64,000 bases of DNA from Diplolepis rosae (lineage: Eukaryota; Arthropoda; Insecta; Hymenoptera; Diplolepididae), in NCBI GenBank assembly GCA_030998225.1, contig JAPYXD010000262.1:1054001-1118000 (forward strand). The letters are read 5' to 3'. Positions 47,440-58,900 of the stretch are shown piece after piece. Each line of letters opens with the position of its first letter. Position 1 is the first letter of the stretch. The position numbers were made by a program, and so were the translations under genes. The notes beneath the pieces were generated by a model that was given only the letters and a program-made list of their open reading frames with translations, did not search any database and was not told where the DNA came from.

Positions 47440-50300
47440 GAGCGTGTATATCTAATCAGTCAACTGTAATATAAAGCTTATAAAAATTTAACTTTTTGCA
47501 ATCCAAAGTCTTCAATATTTGTAGGTTACTTCAGCAATCTATTCATGAGTCGTTGCCAAAAATTTGTGAGATTTGGACTATCAATTAAAGTAAATAAATT
47601 TCGAATCAGCTGAAGTAATTTTGTTCTATTATTTATAATCTAAAATAGAACGTAAATAACAATTTAAGAGATTAATAATTATTTTTATAGTGTCAATTAA
47701 TCGTCAGCTAAGAGCAATAACGTATATATCCAGAGAAAGATACAGAAACGTACCTATTCAGAAAAAGAAACAGGAACGTACTAATTCAGGAAATAATTTT
47801 TTATTACACTATTTTAAAATGGTTGCACTGGAAGAATTTGAAAAAAAAATTATTTTAAAAATGATTTTCCCTCTGTCCATATGTTGCTAAGTCTGTCCAT
47901 TATTATAGCTAAGTCTACCAATTTGAAATTGAGTAACAAAAATTGATACCTGCATAGGTGCGTGATTGCTCCTAACCGACTGAATAATTTACAAGCTGGG
48001 AAAATTACTTAGCGGACACCTAATGAACAAAAATACAAATTTTAAAGCTACTTTAAGAGTATGTTGTGTATCGATAAAAAAATTTTAAATACAATAAAAT
48101 TTTTGTTAGTGCTCTATTTCAATGCTTTCAGATTTTTAATTACATTTCTATGTTACTAACATTATTTAAATATGGGCTACCGAGCGGACATTTTTATAAA
48201 TTATATTGTGCATGATATGCAACAATTTTGTAAATTTCAAATAACCAACACTTTTCTGCTTGCATGAATAGTTGTAGAGGAATAAAATCAACGAGTTTTT
48301 AATTTTTTCAAAATTTTTTAAGATACTTTTTCTTTGAATCATAAGTTAAATCATGAAGGTTACTGAGTGGACATAAATCTTCATATATACATTTTAAGGC
48401 CATCGACTAAGCTCGCCAAAAAAGTTGTTTTGGAAAAACTGTCATAATATTGCTCTTTATCAACCGATTGAAGCAAAACTGATATTACCGGAAAGAGGAA
48501 TGTCACAGCTTTCAACCGCTGGTCAAGCGATAATAATTTATTAGCCTGTTATATTTGTATTGTAATGCCTATGAAGCCAATTCTATTAATCTAAAAACAT
48601 AGTGATTAACGATAATCAACTTCCGTATTAGATATTGTCCAAACCATATTATTATCATTTAAAGTAACTATTTAGTTTGTTAAAGTTGAAGATAAGTTAA
48701 ATTTATTTTAAATGTTTATACGGTAGACAAGGGCGTACGCCGGATTTTTATGGGGATGGGGAAGACAGACTAGACCTTCTAGACTAGACAAACTAGAAAT
48801 ATCCAGATCTGGGCCAGATCCGACATTATACTATCATGGAATTTTTCCACACGGGTGATAAGTCCATTTAAAAAAAATATATAAACAATCTACACAGAAT
48901 TTTATGTCCAAATTATTATTCGTAATAAAATGTGCATTTATTAGACATAATGACAATTAGGAATCCACAATTCTACAATGCATCCTTCGAAAATGTGCAA
49001 CACAGAATATAAAAGAATCTTTTTATAAATGTTTTTACACAAGATACTTTTTGATAATAATGCAATTTTTTTATGTACAATTCAAAATTTAGTTTCTTCA
49101 AAGTTCATACGTAGTTATAATAAAAATTTATATTAAATATTAATTAAGTAAATAATGAATGAATGTAATATGATGCCTGAAATTTTGTTTATATTTTATA
49201 AATAATTTATAAAAAAATTTGATTCATTTTTAGTTCAGTGAGGCTCAAAAACTTTAGACACGACACTGGTAGATTTACACAAGCTCTGAATAATTCATGC
49301 AGTCACTATATAACAAAGTTCCAAATTTTATGTCCCCGAGTTTTTAAGCTTGCGTGTGCGTGATTTCAATGAGAGCGTATCATTTCTTGTAGCAATAATT
49401 GATCGGACATTACGAATTTCAAAAAAAAAAATTGTTCACATTTTTAAAAGTCTTAGATTTTTTTCTGTGGTATCTTTTTATTAATTTAATCGACACGTAT
49501 ATCGGGATTTCCGAGTCGAGCCGCAACTAGCCTTCCTTGAGAAATAATGTGCTTTTGGTCGACTCGGAAATGATTAAACACGTCGCGCGCTTCAAAATAT
49601 TTAATATCTTCCGATCTAATTAAGTCTCCACTTTTATTAAATATGCGCTAATTATATTGAGACATAGCGCATATGATACTACTTTTTGTAAATTTTTCTA
49701 CTGAGGGGGCAAACATAGTGCAAAAAGCGATAGGCTAAAATTGATGTGAATTGCGTATTTCAAAATTGCAGATTCAAAATATTTTCGTTTAAATGTTTTG
49801 TGGGCATTTGAATCGGTAAGCTTTTTTAATTGGCAATTTGATCCCAGTCCGATTAAATCATTACTTTGTTGAATTGTTTATACGCTTCTTCCATTTGTAA
49901 AAATTTGTTTTACTGATGCTCAATCAATCGTTTCTCTTTTCCTGGGTACCTTAAAAAAGTTTCATATTAAAATTGATCTAATTTTCAAACTTCTGCAACG
50001 AGAATGTATGAGTGTAACCTGTGCTAAGAAATATCCAGAAAATAATTTGGATTTATCAGTGGTTCTATTGGAACAGTGATACCTTTCTGCAATCACCTCT
50101 TCAGTTGCTGCTATTCCCATTTCATTTGACTATTTAAAGAATTCGCAACCTTGTAATTTAAATATTTCAAATAAAATAGAATTTAGTATAACTTGCTTTT
50201 TTATATTTTATTGGTTACCTTTGTCCCTGCCCAGTTTAGAAAATCTTTAATATTCTTCACTGAACTAGGGCGGGGAGTCTCAGAATGACTATAATTTGTT
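47440..50300. other. Intergenic stretch downstream of RETREG
   Basis: The RETREG 3' untranslated region is expected at the start. A 66-codon frame at 47690 (SINRQLRAITYISRERYRN) has no recognisable domain. A small inverted pair, ATTTCCGAGTCGAGC / GTCGACTCGGAAAT, lies at 49508-49571. Otherwise nothing recognised. Confidence 0.4.
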
Positions 50301-51018
50301 AATAGCCCTAGCGGACCCGTGTGAGAGAACGGTCATAGAATACTCTGACCGTTCTCTATGACTGTTCTATGACCGTTCTATGACCTCGCATTATTACGGC
50401 TAAGATCGGTAAAAAAGACATTAAAAGCTTTGCAATTATGATTCTGTGGCGAAATTTGGATTAGAAGGTGAAGCAATAAATACAATTATCTTATTTTTCA
50501 GCGATAAAAACTAGAAAAACATAATACCTGTCATTGAAGGCAGTGCAGTGGTTCTCAATTGGCGGAACGTCTCCACCGTGAAGGTTTACTCAGTGTTCGC
50601 AGAACGTGGACGTAAACGGCCCCCACCATAGATGCTTCGAGCTCATTGTGTCTTCCTCATTCAACCAACCTATGGCAGTGGAGCGAGGAAGAAGCCATGA
50701 GCTAGTAGGGTCCATGGTGGGGGCAGTTTACGTCCACGTTCTGCGAACACTGGGTTTACTATTGGTGGAGACGTTCCGCAAATGGTGAACCACTGCACTG
50801 CCTTCAATGACAGGTACATGATGTATTCCTAGTTTTTATCGCTGAAAAATAAGATAATTGTATTTATTGCTTCACCTTCTAATCCAAATTTCGCCACAGA
50901 ATCATAATTGCAAAGCTTTTAATGTCTTTTTTACCGTTCTTAGCCGTAATAATGCGAGGTCATAGAACAGTCAGAGTATTCCATGACCGTTCTCTCACAC
51001 GGGTCCGCTAGGGCTATT
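50301..51018. mobile_element. 718-bp foldback element
   Basis: Begins AATAGCCCTAGCGGACCCGT and ends with its exact complement. Arms of about 330 bp pair over nearly their full length (GAACGTGGACGTAAAC near the centre, AATTTCGCCACAGAATC outside), with an imperfectly paired loop of about 70 bp holding GAGCGAGGAAGAAGCC. No transposase and no clear target duplication. Confidence 0.85.
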
Positions 51019-51149
51019 ATAGTAAGCTGAGTTCTTCCTATTAGAGCACTGAATTTAATGGGCGAAATTGGTATGACCAATATTGGCATCAACTCATGCG
51101 TTTTTAGCATGGAATGTCTCATACTGTAAAATAATCAAGCGCATGTCAT

Positions 51150-51561
51150 TATCGCTAGTGTCATATGTTGTCAGAGCAATGTTCCTTACAAAAATAGCTC
51201 AACCTTCGTTTTGCTATGGTTGCAAGCAGTTGCAAGAAAACTAATCCTATTTCAGCATGAGTTCTCTTACAACCGGGAAAAAAAGGTAGGCGTTACGTTC
51301 GCAGGTAGGTGTGGCAGAACATCTTGGTTGTAAGAGAACTCTTGCTGAAATAGCATGAATTTCTTGCAACTATAGCAAGGCGAATTTAGAGTTACTTTCG
51401 CAAGGCACAACTGCTCTAAAAATATGAAACTTAGTACTTTTTTAATATGAAGGGATCCCTGCTTAAAATGTATGAATTTTTCACCAGGATAGAAAGAACG
51501 AAACCTGCTATAAAAGCATGACCAATATTCTTGCTATTATAGTCAGATTTTTTTCTCCGTG
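51150..51561. repeat. Relative of the 34918-35307 MITE
   Basis: CATGAGTTCTCTTACAACC faces GGTTGTAAGAGAACTCTTG, GCTATGGTTGCAAGCAG faces TGCAACTATAGC, and the right end reads CTATTATAGTCAGATTTTTT followed by CTCCGTG. Confidence 0.6.
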
Positions 51562-52170
51562 TATACTCCTAAATGCTACGAAACATTTGAATGTTGCCTC
51601 ACATATCCGTTTTAGCGTTCTTTTAAAATGAAGAGATCTATTTGAAATGTTTATTTTAGTCCTAGTATATTCTCTATTTACAGGCCTCATGTCTTAACTT
51701 GTCATTTTTTTTTAAGTGCGGCTGTTCTATATTCCGTAAATTAACTCTGGTCACCCTAAGAAGAACAAACTAACTTTCAATAAAATCATATCATGCCTTT
51801 ATTATAACTTTTTGCAGAATTATAATTATAATATATGATTCAGTATATACATTTCATACTATAAAAGCATACTCTCTATTGCACTCAATATAAAATTTAG
51901 TTATTTATATACTGAAATGTAAAATTGAAAAACTAAAAATAAATAATCGTCATTGCAAGATGAATTGAAAGACACTATGTAAACCAACTTATGCAATGCA
52001 AATTAATATCTATGCGACATGTTGGTGAGGTTTTCGAAGATCAAAGAAGATAGAAATATTGAATAAAATAAAGTTAAATGTACATGGATGAAATTTCTAA
52101 CCCATAAGAGCTCTTATGTAGATCGTTTATAGGATCCTATTTGGGGATTTGCAGTAGGGTTGCAGAAACC

Positions 52171-52555
52171 CTACACCGAAAGAAATCTCTTACGTATTTC
52201 GTATGAGGTGCCATTAAAATTTTCGTAAACGACTTTTTATATGATATTAGTATAAAAGAATACGAAGAAAGCACACCACTCTGCTTGCGAAAAACGCACG
52301 GCATCCGTACTCTCTCGGTATGGCCAAGTTGGTTTGACAATGTATTGCAATACATTAGATTCGGCAACTTCAGTCTATTGCAATACGTTTTCAAACCAAC
52401 TTAGCCATACCGAGAGAGTACGGGTGCCGTGCGTTTTTCGCATGCAGAGTGGTGTGCCTTCTTCGTATATAGGCTTTGCTATTTTGTCATACTGATGTCC
52501 ATATGAAATTTGCTAAAGTTTGTGCGAAATTCGAAAGAGATTTCTTTCGGCGTAG
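52171..52555. mobile_element. 385-bp palindromic MITE
   Basis: Outer ends CACCGAAAGAAATCTCTT and AAAGAGATTTCTTTCGGCG carry TA flanks. An inner long inverted repeat (GTACTCTCTCGGTATGGC, AAAAACGCACGGCA and complements) meets at ATTGCAATAC words in the middle. Confidence 0.75.
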
Positions 52556-52559
52556 AGAA

Positions 52560-55100
52560 GCTAATACAAATAGTAGCATTCAATTTATTTTTTGAGTAAG
52601 TTTCACTTGTGATTCGGGTGCAATACATATTTAATGACTTCACAGAAAAAGCCAGGTGTTTCTTTCACCCGAAATCTAGTTATATCAATCGAATTCTAGG
52701 GTAATATATAGATTTTATACAGAATTAAGGTAAACATATCGTCTGGTTTCTTCTGTGTTTAAAAAAATGCAATGATCGAAGAGATCATGTATCGTTTTTG
52801 TTATATATAGTATGTCGGAAACTATGAGACCGCCTGATTCTTAACAGTCATTTAAATGTCTTCATTTTTATAATATTTAAATGAAATTTTTTTCTCGTAA
52901 CAGCAAGAAAACTAATAAACTTTTACATCTAATAACCTCAAGCTGAAGACAACATGTAATTTTATAAAATGATATTGCAAAAAGCAGGATATTTTTTTTT
53001 TAATGCTAATCAGTGTGAAAGTAATTAACATCTTTGAAATTGATCTCATTTTGAGGATGAATCTAAGTGACATTTGTTAACCTACTAAAAGACATTTTAG
53101 AAAATTATTTTTGTATTTAAAGTAACAAATTTTCTATTTTCTGGGCTATTTAAACGCTGAATTTTATCAACTTTCATGATATTATCGAGAATAAACTTTT
53201 CAATTGAGTGTGATAAAAATAAAGGGGTTAAAAACTTGAAAAATCAGGTGATCTCATATCTATTATCGACGACACTGTATATTTTTAAAAACCTGAAAAT
53301 TACATACTTAATTAGTATACATTTTTTTAATAACACTCGTGATAAATAGTATAATATGCAATATGGCATATAGTAAATAATTTAATGCTTATGATAAAAT
53401 CTTTTTTATATCATGTTGCGTATCATTAGTTAAGTAATTTTATGAGTACGGTACGTACAAATATAAAATTAATTCTTATTTGTAAGTTGTATAGCTATGT
53501 CTCTATAATATATATTTAAATATTCATTTAATATACATATTTTATTTTTAATTAAAATTTGAGATATTCAAACAAATTATCCAAGTCACATGTCCAATCA
53601 GTGTTGAGCAGTAATGAGTTACGACTTATTGGAGACGATAGTATATTTTAGTCTCTTAAGCCTATAAGAAAACAGGAATGGTGAAAATTCGTACTTGGAT
53701 AGTTTTTGAATGAGCTCAAAGAGAAACTTTTTATTAACATATTTCTTTTATTTCTTTGAAAAAATTGGTTAAAAAATTTATTGTACGTGAGAACATATGA
53801 TTAAATTTGGTTATATACAAAAAGTGAAAAATTTCATTTTAATCTGATGTGAAACTAGCCAAGTACTACTTTTCCATCTTAACCTAGTTCCCCATAAGCT
53901 CTAATCCTCCGTTACTCGCATCAAATTTTGTAACGCGGTCATTCGCATCTGAGCGAATGGCTCACTTTATATTCATAAACAATTTACCAATTGCAGTAAA
54001 TAAAAAACTCAAAAACTTTGAAGCGACACCCTTAAACAGCTTTAATTTACTTTTTATCATGCGAAAGACATTAAAACATATTAAAAATAATTTTTGGAAA
54101 AAAGATCTAATTTTTACGCTTTGTCAGTTTAGCTGCCAATGTACATTGGCAAATTGTGATATTTGCTACAACGCGGATTCTTATCTTTAATCGTTTTCAA
54201 AATTATTGTGTAAAGACTATTGCGATATGTAGAGGAAGGTGACCCTGAAAGGTACTGGAACTGTCAAATTGTATTTTGAAATATATCTTTTGAATGCTAT
54301 AAAAACACAACTGTCTGAACGAAAATCTCATTATGTGAGTGACGAAGGGTTATTGAGTTAATATGCTTTTTTGAAAAATTTTATTACCAGATATATGGTA
54401 AGGTTTGTGTAGAGCGACTGTACAAACGTGTGGATCATGACTCATGATTTCCCTATAACTGCTTTGAAAAATACCTTACTGTATAATAGGACATAAAATT
54501 TGAAAAAAATGAAAGGAACGAAAAAGTAATGAATATTATTCTTGTCAGTTAGTGCAGCGGTAAACAGTTACTATTTTCATGATGTGAAAGCACCGTTAAC
54601 TAGTTATTTTTAAACGGTAATGCGCCTAAAACTGTATTCAATATATTTTTCGCTATAATTGATGATGATCTACAACTTTCAAATAGTTTCAATTCAGAGC
54701 TGAAAATTACAAACAATAAAAAGTTATATAATTTATGAAATAGCAATGTGACTTAGATTAGTGTTTCTTTTGATCGCTTATTCACTAACAGATTTTATAC
54801 TCACAACTTTAAGCATTTTTGGAAGAACTCTTTAATAAGTTTGGCGTACAAAAGTAGTATAGATGGTAGAGTTGTTCTACTTAAAAAATATAGCTCATTA
54901 AAATTAGTTATAAACAATTCCCTAGAGAAATTAAAAAAAAAGGTTTCAGTGATTGGAATAAAAAGTTACGTTATAATAACGTGAAAGGCACTTGAGTAAT
55001 GAAATTTTTGGATTGGTAAATCCACTGATTTCTTTCTGTTTATAATTAATAATAATGACTTTTACTGTGATCTCTTAACATACTTGTTCCATTTCTTGTT
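52560..55100. other. AT-rich intergenic stretch
   Basis: No gene, RNA or strong repeat recognised; open frames are short and of random composition. Confidence 0.5.
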
Positions 55101-55106
55101 ATTTAG

Positions 55107-55229
55107 ATACACTTATTTATTCGATTCTACTGGGTCTACTAATCTCTACCTTCAGTCTTAAAAGTAGAATCAATAAGTTACTTTTTTCAACTAACGCACA
55201 AGTGGAGAAGATACCGGTTAAAAGTAACG
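55107..55229 (+). CDS. Orphan exon-like block encoding a membrane segment
   Basis: After the acceptor TTCTTGTTATTTAG the frame reads TLIYSILLGLLISTFSLKSR, INKLLFSTNAQVEKIPVKSN, then a strong GTAAGTATT donor. The 123-nt block would start with two bases of a split codon and end in phase 0. It holds one predicted transmembrane stretch and a basic flank. Its entry phase equals that of RETREG exon 6, so it could be an alternative 3' exon of that gene; candidate continuations follow an acceptor at 55480 or 55710. It could also be chance. Confidence 0.25.
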
Positions 55230-55940
55230 TAAGTATTATGGCAGTATTACTTTTTAAATATACTAAAGCCTTTAACATGTCCACAAAGCCACACGAGTGC
55301 ATGACTTGTCCGAGAATGTTTAGGCATAAATTATTATATAAATATTTGTATAACTTTTTACGAATTAAAAAAATATTGATCCTTTACTAGTGGGAGACTC
55401 TATCTTCAATTGAGTCAGGCTTTTTTGACCTATTCCACGAATAAAATGTTAAGCATTAATATTAGCATTTCTAATTCACTTTAGCTTTTTTCTTTTTAAA
55501 TGCACACTGTGACCAGAAGTTATCATATTCGTTGCACTTATATGCTGCAAGGTTCGACTCGTCAATGCACATTATCCTTTAGAATGATTGAGTCTCAATT
55601 TAAGTGCTTATAAAAAATAGGCATAATTATTTAAACAATAATAATTTTACTTGGTTGTGAAATGATAGTATTTTGTTTTCATTTTTAAGGTTTCAATAAC
55701 TAATTTTCAGATTTCATCGATCAGGGACATTACTTTATATCTATCTTTGACTTGTCTTTTAAAATTAGAATTATTTCATATGAGGATAAACTACAAAATA
55801 ATCATCTCAAACAGAATTCTGCAATACATGACAAATAAAATAATTGTCGAATGTGCATTAATGAGTCGAACATACATTCCCATTCTTAATTAAATATTAA
55901 TATAAAAAAATCAATGCTGAAAACTTTCCATAGGTGTTAA

Positions 55941-58900
55941 TCACATTGCAGATTTCCCAGCATAGGTCGGATTCTTGAATGTTGAGGTAGCTTGCTTGTA
56001 AATTGGATTTTCGCCCTAAAAATAAAGAAATATAAATGTTAAGGGCATGCATTTTAGTAATAATTACTAAAATAGTAAAAATATCACGCTTGAATTTTCT
56101 GAAATAATTTTTGTTTTCAATATTACGGCAAACGTGAAATAAGGAATGATTTATTTAAATCGAAAGATCGATTAGGCATTTCATTTATTCGTGTTTGGTA
56201 CTTATCTTGCACATATTCCAAACTGATCTTTCGTTAAGTATATTATACAATAAGTTCGTTTTTGAAGGAGTCATAGGGAAAGCATAAGAGCGGTTAAGCG
56301 AAAGCCGAGACGATCGTCTAACAGATATCTATGCTTCCCCGTGTTTCGCTCACTCGCACTTATGTTTTCCTATATGACTGCTTCGAAAACGACCTTACTG
56401 TATAAAAAATGTTTAATACATCAGTTCTTGTTATTCAAACCTTTTTAATTGGTGTTTTATGCAATACACTTAGAAAAAAGTCTATTCAGAACAGTCAAAA
56501 TCCTGCTTGTCATATTTAACATTTTGTTCTGATTGTATCAACCATAATTCTGGCTATCTTAACCAGGTTTTCCATTTATTTCTAAAAAATCTGGTTAGAA
56601 ACCCGAATTCTATTTATTTTAACGAGAAAAAAATGTAAAATATAATATGAATAATCAGACGACGTTATTCTTCTAGAATTTTATATGTTGTCTATGAGAC
56701 ATTTTCACTTTTGAGATGGACGTCTGTATGAATGGATTTAATAATAATAATTAAAATAATAATGTAATTCTGTTTAATCATTTACCGTATCCCACTTGGC
56801 CATCATTCTTTCTTTTTCGAATTTTGCAAATTCTCGTCGATCGTGTATAGTTGTTAACAACTTCCATATGAATAAGACCGTGAGACCCATAAGTACAACA
56901 CCTGCGATAACAGCCAAAACTATGCCTAGCAAGTAAATTTCGGGTGGACATTCAGGTGTATCTTCAGCTTGAATTATCAGCTTCGTACCGTTGTAAAAAT
57001 ACATGTAAAGATAAGTACAGTCATCATCGCCCCTGTACTTACAAACAATCTCGTCCTCTACAACTAGAGTTTTGTCGATTGTTTCAACACGTTCTATCTG
57101 AATATCTGTGCAATTCGTTGCACATTCCTCGTCTGTGAGATTTCCAATTTTGTGTATTTGACACATAACGCATGGTGTTAATTCCTCACATCGATCCTTG
57201 CATGTAGCACATTTTTGACAATATGACCCCGAATAACGTACACCGTTCTCTACACTGCATTCACATTGTCCACAATTACAATCTCCCTGAAAGTCAAATA
57301 TCAATCAAAATATGTTAATGAAACTATTTGACAGAAAGAAACTATTCTGATTTATTTTTTATATACTCGCGTACATAGATAATGTGACTTGTTAATGTAC
57401 ACTTATGTTTTATTCGTAAATTAATTTGTTTAATTTAAAGATTTAGAAAAATCAATTTCCATTTAGTTGCAAAGCGACGATTTTTTCAAGGCCCTATGTT
57501 ATTTTTTACTATTCTTTATCACCCTTAGCAGTATTACCAGGATGATGTCAGGTTCCCCTGGGATTATAACCTGTAACCCAATGGGCACACGATATTAGAA
57601 ACGTTTATGTAACATTCTACAAACGTTCTAGGAACATCCCAATGTCCAATGTCCGAAAGATGTTCTTAGAACGTTTTTGGAACGTTTTTCGGACATTGGA
57701 CATTCGGATGTTCTTAGAACGTTCGTAGAATGTTACATAAACGTTCCTAATATCGTGTGCCTATTGGGAAGCATCATTCGATACTTCTAAATTTTAAGAG
57801 CTTCTTTGTTTTACAAGTGGATGAAGAGTACCATTATTTAAAATCGTGACATTAAAAAGGTATAGTTTTGAAAAAATGAAGTAAATTAACCGCATAGTTT
57901 ATTCAAGCGTAAATGGATTGACTCGAAATGCATTTTTTGTAAAATTTATGGTTCTCAATTTGAGAATAAAATGGAGAAATATACCCAATTTTGGTTTTAT
58001 GAGTCATGCACCAAATGTTCTTGATGTAATATGTGAATTTTTATAATGAGGGTCACTTTACTTACTTTTCCTGAACATAACATATTAGTTCCTGGCTGTA
58101 TGCACGTGTCATTTGTTGATCTACATTCGCACGCCTTACCCTTCCATCCTGGATTACATGCACACTTTCCACAGTCGCATTTTCCATTACCAGAGCACAA
58201 TTTATTATCACGGCGATCACAAGAGAAATTGTCACATTGACAAAATTCTCCTGTTATTGTCTGAAATAATGCAAATTTTGTATATAAATAGAAATTAATC
58301 TCAAGATTTTTTAAGGATGCAGGATGTAGAGATACAACACCTGTTTTTTCTGTGTATCGTGTATCCATAGTATATACGGAGTGGCCACGAGTGGGTTGCA
58401 GAATAAGTCATGGGTGCGAGAAGGATAAACTTATGCGAAAATATATTGCTGTCATATTCGCACTCGTTGCCCTATTCTGCAACCCACTCATATGTATATC
58501 AGTGATAAAACTCACTGTCACAAAAAAGTAGGTTGTGTGAGCCTTATACACACATACGCATACACGGTAAATGACTATTCAATATACAAATCTGAGGAAG
58601 CCTTTATTGAACTTTATTGTACAATGCTCACCATAGACAAAGCAGTGTGTTTGTGTCGCAGCATCTTCGGAGGTAAATTACCGTTACTTTGTAGGCAAAT
58701 TTTGTAATGAGAAAATACATTGAGGTTTAAGGGCATCTGATACTTGAGAATAGTAGTTAGTTTGTGTGAAAAACTTGATCCAATTTCTATATGTTTGTGT
58801 CCAAAATACGTACAATTTTATTTTTTAAATTCAGGAAATGGTACACGAAGAGAAGTTTAGTAGAACCGTTGCACTAGCAGTGGGAAAGCCGTTCCTCTTT

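Noticed and set aside
50301..51018. Target-site duplication for the foldback element
   Set aside because: Flanking bases do not match beyond one or two positions, so no claim is made about its insertion mechanism.
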